DNA from: Marthasterias glacialis
Taxonomy: Eukaryota > Echinodermata > Asteroidea > Forcipulatida > Asteriidae
DNA: 64,000 bases
Direction of reading: 5' to 3'
NCBI GenBank assembly: GCA_911728455.2
Contig: OU452219.1
Location: 13,606,397 to 13,670,396 of the forward strand
In this document: positions 24,501 to 35,163 of the stretch, piece after piece
How the letters are laid out: each line of letters opens with the position of its first letter
How positions within the stretch are numbered: position 1 is the stretch's first letter
Position numbers and translations under genes: made by a program
The notes under the pieces: model-generated
Database searches by the model: none
The model's input: only the letters and a program-made list of their open reading frames with translations
What the model was told of the DNA's origin: nothing

Positions 24501-27332
24501 ATTACTTGATGGTGCCTTACTGGATTCACTGAATAAGGACGAACTCAATGACGGCGTAGCTTCAATGGTTGGTAGTGCACACGCATCACCTAGCGGGGTG
24601 GTTAAATAGAGTGATTAAGAAACATGTGCCCCTTGATAAAGTGCAAGATATCCGGTAACACCATGTGCGTGGTACGCTTCTGGATAGAGTGGGTTGAGAA
24701 GAGCTGGTGGGATTTTACAGAGCCTACACCATTCAAGAGAAATGAATCTGATGTACACGGTGTTACTGCAAATCTTACACTTTACTCACTCCCAACTATG
24801 TAGAGCTTCAAGTCTCATTATGAATGTTTCCTGTGAACGAATACAAAAGGATGATGATTCACAAGGTGTTCTTTTCATAAGCTTAACATTTTGGGGGTGA
24901 ACAACAAAAAATTAATTAATTAATTGATTAATGTACCAGCGCTCTACTGACTGAGCTATTCAGCCCTAATGTTGGTGGTTTCCCTATTTTGTCATTATCT
25001 TTGTTAGGGGGGTACCAGTCAGAAGCCATTCAATCTGAAACTGTCCCATAGCTAGGGATCACACCCCCAATATACGATGCAGCCATTGAACTATAATTTA
25101 TGGATATAACCTGGGAAAGTGGCAAGACAGGGTTGACCTTAAAGGGATGCAACTTTTTTACATTCAAATATTAAGCAACATTCATAAACTTAACATTTCA
25201 TAAACTGCAAGGAGAAGAATTATATGGATATAGCCTAATCCTACCATCAATTGATGACAGATCAGGCATGAACCTGTGGTGAATCACCGTGTTCCTGCCT
25301 TTGCTTGTTGGAGTTGATGTTACCCTGCTGGATGCAAAGTCAGCCCTGGAATTGTCTTCTAGCGAGAATGAAATGGTACAAAATGCAAAGCGCTTTACTA
25401 CAAATGTTGTAAACTGCGTGACAATCTTTAAAAAAAAAAGAATAAAGAATACAAATCATAAAAGGTGCCTATTAAACTTAAAGTTTTCTTTTTTTTAAAT
25501 ACATATTTACTTTTCATCTATTTTCAAGCAATAAATCACAAGGGAAACTGACTGGGTACATTTTTAATTCAATATTGAGAGAACCAAAAAAATTGACTAG
25601 AGAAGCAGGATTTGCACCTGCGACCACCGGCTATACTGACACTCTACCAACTGAGCTATCCAGCCCTAATGTTGGCGGTCTCCCTATTTAGTCAAAAATT
25701 TGTTCGGGGGGTTGCCAGTCAGAAGCCATTCAACCTGAAACTGCCATGCAGCCAGGGATCGCAACCCCAAAATACGATACAATCATAGAGCTATAATATA
25801 TTTAGCTCCAAGGATTTAACCTGGGAAGCGGCTGGACAGGGATCACATGAAGGGGATGCAAACTTTTTATTTCAAACATCCAGCAAGAAACCACAAGGGA
25901 AACTGACTAGGTAAATATTTTAATTCAATTTTGAGAGAACAACATTTTCTATGGTTTCAATATTGTTTTTTTTTTAAACATAAAGCTATAATTATCCTCT
26001 TGTTTCCTAGAAAAAAAAAGATTCAAAGAAATCATTATATTATATTTCAACAACAACTTTTAAGTTGAAAAATCACATTTCAAATTTTTCTAAAAGTTAA
26101 CAGCGTGCCACCATGCTGATTTCTGCTTATTAAACTATAATCCAGTAATTCTGTTAATCATATAAATTGTAACAATAATAATAATAATAATAACAGTAAT
26201 AATAATAACCTTTATATTGCGCTTTACCCCAAAATGACCGAATTGTATCAGATATGTTGGACATATTAACGTCCCTTTTTCGGAGCTAACTATAAAAGAG
26301 ATTTACACCGCAAATTTACAGGTAATAGTTACTTCCCATTATCCATACCATGCAAAAAGCTTCAAATGCCACCTATCTAAACTACTTCAAAGAGTTGTCA
26401 TAGTTCATACCTTTGATTTCTGATGTTTCCTGGATGGAGTCATAGTCCTGGATGTTCAATGCAGCCACATCTTTTGCCAAGGTGGAGTTTTTCCGACCTG
26501 TAACAGGCTTCTTATTGAGCCATGCTGGTGACACTTTTCTGGGCATAGCTGTAGTCAAATGTATGAAAAGGTTCTATGATGAATATTTTAGCTACTACGT
26601 ATGACTGTTCGTCCAAATTAACACACTTTGGCCAGATGAATACTTCAGCCCATACTTGAGCATTACCATAGACAATAGCCAAATCCAATGACACACAATT
26701 CAGACCAGGTGTGGATTTCACAAAGTGCTAGGACCTGTCTTATCTCAAGTTAGGACGAGTAACTAGTCCTAACTTATAGGACTAGTCATAAGTTAGGACT
26801 AGTTTTGTGAATACCACCCATAGAGCAGCTTAAGCACAAAAAGTTGCCACGTACAATACAAAAACATTTTGCTTACAAAAATAAGGTCACCAGCCAAACA
26901 CCATATCACAGATATCGTTTGTGACTGGTTTCCTGCTTAGGTTTGCTTAGCAGAACAAATGGTGAAGCAACATTTCTGCCTGAAGCAGCTCTGTGATTAT
27001 AATTGGGCCCTGGTCCAACTTGCTGTTTAAGTGTAATTTTTCACCAGGCTATCCATGATACCTTACAAATATTTGTAATTGAACACAGATTAAAATTTGT
27101 CCGTGTCCTTTTTCACACCACTCCTCTCCCTCCACTTAGTCCACGTGTCTTAGTACCTTTAGTTGTATGCACAGCATTCTTTCTTTGGGTAGCCACGGAT
27201 GCATTGGGTAAGAACAACTGGGCCACCTTAGGAGTAAGCTGCTTCATAAGCCTCACTGATGGGTCTGTATAAAGAATGAAATGAATTCCACATGTAAACA
27301 ACAAACAAAACAATGTTGTTGCTGTTGTTGGT

Positions 27333-27421
<89 letters not shown>

Positions 27422-30400
27422 GACTGTCTATCATTCACTGGTTTGAAACCATGATTTCACTTCAAAGATTATCGCTGTCCAGTTTGTGAGTGTTATACTG
27501 ACATTGAAACAAAATTTCAGACATTTTCAAACAAACTCCTATTTTCACTGATTTCTTAAACCCCACACTTGATTTAAGCTGCCCACTTGATTCAATTCAG
27601 TGTTATTTCTTGTTAAAATCCAACAATCTTTCCCACACTTGGGTTTTTATTCAGGTTGATTCCATTGAGCTGAAGGGGAACAAGTTTGCCCCCAAACTAT
27701 TCTGCTGTACTTACTTGAATGTTATTTCCCCCCCCCTTCAATTGGGAAGTACATGTCAATCCCATAAACATAGCGACATCCAAATACTTGGGCACAAACC
27801 TGGAACATCCCTCAGTATTTCAATGTCAGAATAGTCCTCCTCCATCAGGGTATCTTCTGTCGTGGAGTATCTACTTCCTGTGTCATCAGACATCATGAGG
27901 GTGGAGTCATCAGATGTTACCTCTGATTGCAACAAATTGTACAGCAACCATCAAAATAATTGTCAGTGTTAAGGTAGGTTTGGAGCACTACTTTGAAACA
28001 TCTCAAAGAGTTGTAAATTGTATTATTTATTGTAAATTGTATTATAATTTTCTCTACTTCCGGTTCAAGTTACTGTGTTATTTTACCAAAAAACATTTGT
28101 TCATGCGTTCAAATACATTTCTTATGAAAGAAACCGATATATTTCTAATGAGACCTTGAGCCTTTGAAAGACACATGCGAAAGGCAAGTCCAGAAATCAT
28201 GCTGTTTTACAGAAATCATCAAAGACAAAACATTCAATGCATTTCCTGTCGGGTGCTGTCAATCGATGGAGCCAGTTTGTGTGATGTGGGCGTGACTTGC
28301 AGCGGAATTATGTCACACTTACCAACAAGATACTAGGATAGTTTATGAACCAAAATGGTAGCATCACAAACAGATACACCTCTGTTTTTTTTTCTTTGTC
28401 AGGAATAACTTGTATTATTTTTTATATGAATTACTTGTTTTGAAACAGTTTGAGTATAGGCAATGATCTTACCTAGAAAAGGTGTTATAGCAGGTCGTTA
28501 GGCACCAACTTGGTAGTATCACAGCCACATACACCCCCAAATGCAAAACCGGTAATCTCAATAGTAATGGTTGGACATCACTAAGGTTTGTTTTCTTTCT
28601 TTGTCAGGAATATCTAGTATTATCTAGTTATAAGAAATGCTTGTTTTGAAATATTTAGAGAATCAGCAAATTTAGGAAAACGTGTCTGTGAGAATTTTCT
28701 CACCATTTGTGTAATCAGCAGTACTGAAGCCATCAGTATCAGATGCAGTAGATCCCATGAGCTGGCAGGAACTTTGCTCTTTGCCTCCTCTGCAATGTGG
28801 ACTCGAGAAGACTCCTCTGCCTTGCACAAAGATTGCTGGGTGCTTTCCTCTTGGCTGTAAAAACTAAACAGACAAAGTTTAAATCAATGCAAAAACTAAA
28901 TTATTGCACAGTAAGATCAAAACCAACATAAGGAGAAATTGTTTGAAAAAGTGGTGAAAAATCCTAAAAATGTGCAATGTTCTTCTAAAGAGGAAACCCC
29001 AAACTTCAAGGGTTACATAATCAGAAAATGTACAGACTCTCTACAGCACCACAGCCTAATTTCATAGAGCAGTAAAGTAATGCTTTAACATTTGTAGCCG
29101 GGCAAAAATGAGCAGGATACCTAGATGGTACCTGTGACATGGTGCTTTGGTGGGTGACCTTAATCTGGTCAGGATAATTTCATTTGTTGCTTTGGTACTT
29201 TTGTGCTTAAGCAACTCTATGAAATTGGGCCGACATAGAGGTACGGACAGATTATGGGGCAGGTACTTCTTCCCTTGATGGTACATTTAATGTCTTTTAC
29301 GCATGTTTAACTCTCTCACTACGGCGTGCCGCTCACAGCACCTTGGTAAATTACTTCATGTGACAGAAAGCTGCTGCCAGCGGCTCAAAATAAAGAAAGT
29401 ATAAAAGAGCTCTGTCATAGCTGCACATTATATTCTGCAGTAAGAGAGTTAAAGGGCAATCTATGAAAAAATCCTGATTTTGGAACCTGATTGTGCTGGC
29501 GGTTTTTCATCACTCCACCTCTTCTCTCACAACAATCCTCCATTTCAACATCCTTGGTGTCTTGAGCAGCACTTTTTGGATCAGCCCTCCTGTTTAGATG
29601 ATTAATTTTGAAGATGAATTTTGACTTTGTTTCTTAAGTCAATATAAACGTAAAGACGATGAACAAACAAACATCACAATGAAACACTCACACAGAAATT
29701 ATTTGACTGCATTATCTTCTGTTTGGTATTACTCAGTGTAATTTAAGAACTGGGAGCTTGACACCATCATTGTCTACATACAAGCTAGTCTACATACTTT
29801 TTGGAATCAGCCGCTTTCTTTTTGCCTTTGGTATCAGTCACACATTCAGACTCATCACCAGAAGAAGATTCCTGATCTGACTCTTGTATCGAGTCTAGCT
29901 GAGCACGTGGTCTGCTCTCGGTGCCTGTAAATAATCATGATGGTTATTATAAAACCATAGCAATACTTAAAAACAGTAGTTATGGTAAATTACCTTGACA
30001 CCGACAAAGGCTAAATTTGGGGGGCAGGTGGAATGCTGACCCCATCTAGGTAAATTACTCCCCTCCCCACACGTGCTTTATTTTGAAGGAAGAGCCAAAA
30101 TAATGAGTTGTTATTTTGTACAACTTACGTGTCCACATGAAAGGAACTCCTGCCCGCTTAGGTACAACCTTATTGGAATGCCTTTCATTGATAAAGTTAC
30201 TGATGTTCTGCAATGGGGTAGATGACTTCGTCTTAGTTTCAGTCTTCCTGTAGTTTGTGAAACATAAATGGAAATTATACAAAGTAGTCGAAACTCATGA
30301 AACGTCATATTTGTTCCGTAATTTAATATTTTCATTAATTTAATCATTACATCATGTTTGTGTGTTTTTCTGAATGTTAACCAGCACTATACATAGCATA

Positions 30401-32312
30401 GACGTAATGTCAATAATTATGTTCTTGGGTGCACGCAAGGCGCCAACATCACACAACAGGCATTTGGAGATGAATCATTCCAGTAAGCATAACTCAGGTC
30501 TGGAATATTACCAAGTCCCTGGCATGTGTTGCCCAGGTCTTGACCTAGACCGGCCTAATACTTCACGGCGGCAACCACACTGAGAAGTTCCAGTAGAAAT
30601 TTAAATTTCCCTCACAGAGGTGCCACTTTGAAGCTAACACTGCCTTGTCCTTACTCTTACAAAGTTTCTGACCTGTCTAAGAACCTTACAAAAAATTGTT
30701 GTCCACTGACATTATTTACTGAAGAAAAGTAACTTTAACTCTTCAAAAGAACAAATTTGCCTTGAGCCATATCGCTGGGAATCAGTTGGAGTAGATGCTG
30801 ATTAGCCACATCGACTTTGGAGTTGAGTTACTTAATTATTTATTATTTAATAGTTCTGGATTTAAAAAAACAGAAGAATACATACAGAAGACTTACAATA
30901 ACAATCAGACCAATAATTATGAAACAAGGGGATATATGGAAATACATAAAACAAACAACAGACGCGGGATTTCCCCAAAGCGAAATAAATCGCTATTTAC
31001 AAGAGCAATCCCCAGAGTTATTCTCTCCACTGTGTTTTGTCATGCTAAGACTCACGTTTCCCTGTTATATCCGTATCACTGGATATTATTATGCATGAAA
31101 CCCAAAACCTACTTAGATTTCTTGGCTCCAGGAGTAAGTGTAACAAACGTTTTCTCATCTTCTTCCTCGGTAGCAGATTTATCAACTTCGCTTGTGATCA
31201 TCTCAATGTCCAGATGTTCTGAACTGGAAGAATCTGATGACGGTGAGTTAGCAGGTGCCAAGGTTGGTGCAATGCTTGGTGGTAACACACAACGGAATGG
31301 TGAAGCTTGAAGAGAAATAATTTACAAACAAGACAAGTGAATCTCAGCAATCAAAAACTGCATCTTAACTGAAGGCATAACAAGACTAGAGTAAAACAAA
31401 CACAAATGTTTACCTTCAAAAAGCAGAGTATCCCAAAATTACAGTGCAGGGTTTAGTCAGATTTCAAAACAAAAGGGCCTTCATTGTTCACTCTTAATAG
31501 TTGACACGTGAACTTTTGCTGTAACAAAGTGTTCAAATTAGGGCTCATGATAAAGACTTAAAATGTCATAAAACACTAATTATGAATATAAATTAAAATC
31601 CTCAAAGTTATTAGTTGATTGGTACACTAAAATAGTTATACCTCCAAGCTCAATGTTTTAAGTATGAATTTCAATAACATTTTAAAAACTATAAAGTTCA
31701 GTGTCAACAAGGTACAGACTATAGCTATATTCATCACGTTCTGTTCAACCCTCAGTGCTTCTACTCAAGGGGGGAAATTACTTGTAAGTATAAAAAGTTT
31801 ACTAAAAAAAGAATATAAATATCAAAAAGTGTTTCTTTTGATTGTTAAAGTACCAGCTTAACATTGGTAAGGAGAAAAACATAAATGTTCACAGATTTAC
31901 ATGGTATGAAGATAATGATGGTAGAAAACTGTCCTTGAAATATTTCTGCCTGAAGTGTTATCGCTTTTAAATAATAAATTAAATAAGATCCAAAATTACT
32001 TTTCGTCCCTAGTTTTCTAATTTGTGCGAAGAATGGAAGCATTTACAATCAGTTTACCAATGTTGAGCTGGGGCTTTAATGTTATGTTACCAGCAATTGC
32101 TTTAATTTTTACAACGCTGAAGTTGACATATTTAACTGACCTGACTTAATAGCTGGTGATACATTTCCAGTATTTTTTGATGGTGGGAAATCAGGTCTGA
32201 AGATCTGAAGAGGTCGGACTTTGGAATAGGTCTTCACAAAGACACTCCTCTTTTTAGAGAAAGGTGAATCTGTCATCTTGAAGAGGCCCCAGCTGGCTTT
32301 TGTTTTGTACAT
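18513..32312 (-). CDS. Unidentified ~901-residue disordered protein with candidate PP1 docking motifs
   Basis: Eighteen exons (minus strand), every junction in phase: 32312-32141, 31305-31113, 30247-30129, 29924-29798, 29589-29487, 28854-28704, 27922-27800, 27264-27157, 26548-26411, 25358-25245, 24589-24398, 23918-23776, 22622-22461, 21851-21699, 21142-20900, 20780-20559, 19561-19357, 18550-18513. The chosen ATG lies inside an exon that opens at 32329; no stop lies between, so a further 5' coding exon is possible, and a second Met 18 codons on is an alternative start. Most of the protein is Ser/Pro/Thr/Lys-rich with many SP/TP sites and an acidic patch at about 289-329. Residues 575-579 (KQVKF) fit the RVxF phosphatase-1 docking motif and 611-614 (SILK) the SILK motif. 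The last 60 residues or so look folded and helical (LPECIITRLGP..LWQYVSNDVTGYERI). The overall character recalls mitotic or chromatin scaffolds that recruit PP1, but I could not assign a family. Exon 5's donor (GTTCCA) is the weakest junction. Confidence 0.72.
19690..19905 (-). repeat. Dispersed repeat family E, longest copy
   Basis: Reverse copy with GGAGGCAACGGAGGCAATTG, TCATAGAGGTGCCCTTT and CCCTTTCAAGAACCAAGCAA, in an intron of the 18-exon gene. Confidence 0.6.
19936..20060 (-). mobile_element. Inverted-repeat element family C, truncated copy
   Basis: Matches the inner and right part of the 3677 copy in reverse (TTTGTCAAACTGTGATGTGA, GTAGTAACTGGGTTATT, GCAGCCCCTTTAA). The other terminus is missing. 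Confidence 0.7.
22688..22980 (-). mobile_element. tRNA-derived SINE, family 2
   Basis: Minus-strand tRNA-like head with A-box TAGCTCAGTTGGTAAAG and B-box GGTTCAAATCC, then a body with AACTGTTCCTGACCGG. Intron of the 18-exon gene. Confidence 0.7.
23042..23281 (-). mobile_element. tRNA-derived SINE, family 1
   Basis: Shares the tRNA-like head (CGTGTGTGGCTGAGTGGTCA on the minus strand) and the body with ACACACGGGACC. It lies in an intron of the 18-exon gene. Confidence 0.65.
23404..23754 (+). mobile_element. Inverted-repeat element family B, full copy
   Basis: About 350 bp with terminal AAAGGAAAAATGTAGGATC and ACCAATCCTGTATTCCACC. It ends 22 bases from exon 12 of the 18-exon gene (23776), next to its splice donor. 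Confidence 0.75.
23969..24178. repeat. Large inverted repeat (arms about 85 bp)
   Basis: The left arm runs from AAATTTGAATTTAATAGATG to GTGTTAAGCACTG and the right arm is its reverse match from CAGTGCTTAACACATTGG to ACATCTATTAAATC. Part of the unit recurs at about 24310-24375. Confidence 0.75.
24209..24300 (+). mobile_element. tRNA-derived SINE-like head, plus strand
   Basis: TCAGTGGTCTAGCTGGTAAG (A-box like) and CGTTGTTTGAATCC (B-box like) lie 35 bases apart, followed by a T run. A degenerate tRNA-like promoter that cannot fold as a functional tRNA. Confidence 0.55.
24893..25165 (-). mobile_element. tRNA-derived SINE, family 2
   Basis: GCTCTACTGACTGAGCTATT and the downstream body GGGTACCAGTCAGAAGCC match the copies at 22688 and 25577. 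The B-box side is replaced by an ATTA-rich run. Confidence 0.6.
25577..25930 (-). mobile_element. tRNA-derived SINE, family 2
   Basis: The clearest copy: CTCTACCAACTGAGCTATCC (A-box) and GGATTTGCACCTGCGACC (B-box) in reverse, followed by AATGTTGGCGGTCTCCCTAT and a body of about 250 bases. Confidence 0.75.
26171..26210. repeat. AAT microsatellite
   Basis: About ten AAT/ATA units with one interruption, intronic. Confidence 0.85.
26726..26819. repeat. Short fold-back element
   Basis: Several inverted copies of AGTCCTAACTTA are bounded by TTTCACAAAGTGCT and ACTAGTTTTGTGAA. A compact hairpin, probably a tiny MITE. Confidence 0.6.
26820..27009. mobile_element. Inverted-repeat element family D, copy 1
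   Basis: Starts TAGAGCAGCTTAAGCACAAA and ends with the related inverted segment around GAAGCAGCTCTGTGATTATA. It is about 190 bp, in an intron of the 18-exon gene. Confidence 0.65.
27313..27420. repeat. GTT trinucleotide microsatellite
   Basis: About 36 GTT units; the last 28 or so (from 27336) are uninterrupted. It lies in the intron between exons 7 and 8 of the 18-exon gene. The poly-Asn and poly-Gln frames on the minus strand here are artefacts of this repeat. Confidence 0.95.
29061..29231 (-). mobile_element. Inverted-repeat element family D, copy 2
   Basis: Reverse-oriented copy: TTCATAGAGCAGTAAAGTAA at one end and GCTTAAGCAACTCTATGAAA at the other, with the shared core GACCTTAATCTGGTCAG. 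Confidence 0.65.
30553..30650 (-). repeat. Dispersed repeat family E, degraded copy
   Basis: CCTAATACTTCACGGCGGCA and CACAGAGGTGCCACTTTGAA parallel the 19690 copy. Confidence 0.5.
31845..32079 (-). mobile_element. Inverted-repeat element family A, copy 3 (internally deleted)
   Basis: Reverse orientation, about 235 bp. It keeps both termini and the AGAATGGAAGCATTTACA segment but lacks about 110 internal bases found in the other copies. It lies in the intron just 3' of the first mapped exon of the 18-exon gene. Confidence 0.75.
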
Positions 32313-32329
32313 CAACTGCCAGAGAAGAT

Positions 32330-35163
32330 CTACAAAAAAAGTAACTTGAAACTGATCAACAAAATATTAAACAACATTACTACTAGTACTTCTTAGGCTG
32401 AAGACAAGAATGAATGAATTAGGGCCTACCAATACTTAAAAATCAAGGTCACAATTTTAAAATGCAAACTTTTATCTGTTGATACAGATCACTGATACTG
32501 ATTAGTGATAGTGATACTATATAGCGGGTATTCACAGCTGTTTTGCTACACGCCTACAGTAAACTTACGGCCGTTTTTACCTCATTGAGGGCGCTGTTGT
32601 ACACATCTCTATGGGACTTATGACATCAGACGCATAAGGTCTATAGTGATACTTAGGCCAATTTAGTCAAAAATAGTTACATTTACAAGTACATTGATTA
32701 ATTGACCGTATCATTAACTGACAATACTATAATATACGTATTCGTCAAATAATAAAGGTAGGGTTGTACATAAATGCAAGAGGGCGGTCTTCGTTTGGAA
32801 GTAAGGTTTGTTATTAGAAACTGTGATCAAAATTTGCCTTTTGACGAACAATTTTTCATTACCAAATTTTTTTTTAATTATAAAATGGTCATAGGCCTAC
32901 TCTGTATTGTTAATGTTATTAACCATGTTAACTTATACTTTATCTTGATGTAAAGCCGTATAACATGCAAATAAAGACCAAAACTTAATAATAAAAGTAG
33001 AGTTTTAAGCATTTTAAGTTACAATCAACACAGCCTGACAGCAGAGATATAGAGTGCATATAATGATCACAAGTATATAAATAATGATCATGAGTCCAAT
33101 GATATTGATAATTAATACATGTGTAAAATGTCTTCTTGATTTTCCTTTTTACACAGTTACAACATGGTTTGTTTATCTGCACTGCAGAACCCGACGGAGT
33201 TAGTTTCTGGCTTAAACAAGTTAAAATGCAGCTTAAGAACTATTCTTCAAAATTCCATCAGAAACTGATGTAACACATTAGACCCAGTAACTGGGGCGCT
33301 GAACTTCTTTTTTTGAGATTTTGACAATGTCAAAATCTCAAAATCTCAAAAAGGAGTTCACCGCCCCAGTTACTGGGTCTAGTATTTTAGTAACACTCTG
33401 TATTTGAAGAAAAACAATATATAAATGCCCGTGCCTAAATAAGGTAACTGAAATCATCTTTTTCAGACATGTCACACATTCTTGGTGTAAGTATTTTAAC
33501 TAAGTTATACCGCTGGAAATCAGAAAAAGGACCCAAGAAACGGAACCATATTGTTTGCTGTTGATCCCAAATCACACCCCGATTTCGGACGTTTCTTCTG
33601 CGTGTTTTTTTTTATTTAGCCATTTAAAAACAACATAACTAACGCCTGTTCACAAACTATGACAAACTCAAATCGTACATACCCACTGAAATTGAACTTT
33701 CAGAGATGATATTTCAATCTATACACAGGTATTCCTTACAAAAAATAATAACGAATAAATTATTTTCAGTATCATTTTTGTAAAAGCTGAATGAATCCTT
33801 GATGAGCTCTCCTGCCGCCGATAATCCCGATCGATTTGACAAAATTAAAGTACTGCTGACTGACTAAACGTATGTAGCAAGCTAGCGCGCACCACACTAA
33901 ATACATGTAAAAAACAAAACAGCCAGAAACGATTGAATGTATTTTGCTGCTTGCAAACGCAAGAGTGCAGGAACAAGACCTGTTACTTTTGAGAGGGGTG
34001 TCAAAGTTTTTGTGGTTGAAAAAAACTAAAGCACGGACTAAATCCTTACATTACAAAACTAACAATAGTTTAAGTGCCAACATTAGTCTTTTAGTACAAT
34101 TCAAATATACGGTTTTGAGAATGTAACTGCTCGGAAAATGTTCAGATTCTTTTGGCACCCTAACCTTCTGCAACCTTAAAGAAAATGCAGTGGCCCAAAT
34201 CCCTTTTTGCAACACACCCGCGAAAATCGATGTTGTCGTCTGCTCACGTGAAACATTTTGACCGTGTGTTTAAGGAAATTTTGACATGTCAAAATTAACG
34301 AGGGCCTTGACAAGACAGTGGGTGTGTCACCTGTAATTCTAAGAGGTATTTATAAACAGTTTTGTTTTTAAACATGTTTCTTAAAATGAAAAGGGAGTGA
34401 AAATACGATTGCAACTTCTTGGCTCTGCAGACGGAAGTTTATTCAGTTGATTGTTGCGTGAGCTGCATAAAATAGCTCCGAACAGTGTTGTACGGACGTA
34501 CATGTACGTGTGGGTAGCCATTATTAGCCTGATGAGCGGCCTGACACTTCACCCGTACTTCGTAGATACACATGGATTGGCATATTTGAGGTCACCAGTG
34601 CACTTCTAAGTTCTAATGCATCCGAGGTTTGTGAGTGACTAGAAGAGGGTCCTATTTGAAAATGACGAAATGGAAATAGGACCCACGTAGGCCTACGGAC
34701 GTAGACTAAACGTTCAGACGTTAGTGACTGAATTGTGCCAGTCCATTCCATTAGTCCTAGCAGTAGCAGTAGCCTGGACTGGTGGTAGGATGGGACGTCT
34801 GTCTCCGTTGTCTATGGTTTATACACACTGCATGCACTGACTCGGTAAAATGTGGATGTCGACTTTCATATCACTTTCATTGGACTTTCTTTCATTAACC
34901 TATTGATTGGCATTAATATTAACATAATAATAAAACATTATATAAATAGGCCAATGTCAATCAATGGGCATTCCATGTGCTGTGGCTTCTGCCAAAGCAT
35001 TTACAAAACAATTAATTAAATTATATTTTGTTTTCATTTCAACACACAACTGATATACTTTTACTATGTTGTGTGTTCAAAATTGTAATAATATAAAATA
35101 ATTCTTGCCACGCCCCCTCAATTTGTTCAGAGATGAATCCGGAGGCATAACGCCAGGGTGACC
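32330..35163. other. Region between two divergent genes
   Basis: No convincing coding exon was found. It presumably contains the 5' leaders and promoters of the minus-strand 18-exon gene and the plus-strand 144-residue gene. It also holds a long palindrome (33280-33380) and a diverged relative (about 34570-34690) of a fold-back unit near 63.13 kb. A short upstream reading frame (ATG plus four codons) precedes the plus-strand start. Confidence 0.4.
33280..33380. repeat. 101-bp near-perfect palindrome
   Basis: AGACCCAGTAACTGGGGCG at the left matches CGCCCCAGTTACTGGGTCT in reverse at the right, with the centre TTGACAATGTCAA. A diverged single-arm relative occurs at 51053-51165. Confidence 0.85.

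Noticed and set aside
27228..27438. Poly-Asn and poly-Gln open frames on the minus strand
   Set aside because: They are translations of the GTT microsatellite, which lies inside an intron; the flanking exons are joined by phase without it.
30795..31310. 171-codon plus-strand open frame
   Set aside because: It is the antisense shadow of exon 2 of the minus-strand 18-exon gene plus intron sequence.
18513..32312. Assignment of the 18-exon gene to RIF1 or KNL1
   Set aside because: Only the short phosphatase-docking motifs match; the HEAT domain of RIF1, the MELT repeats of KNL1 and the RIF1 C-terminal helical domain were not found.
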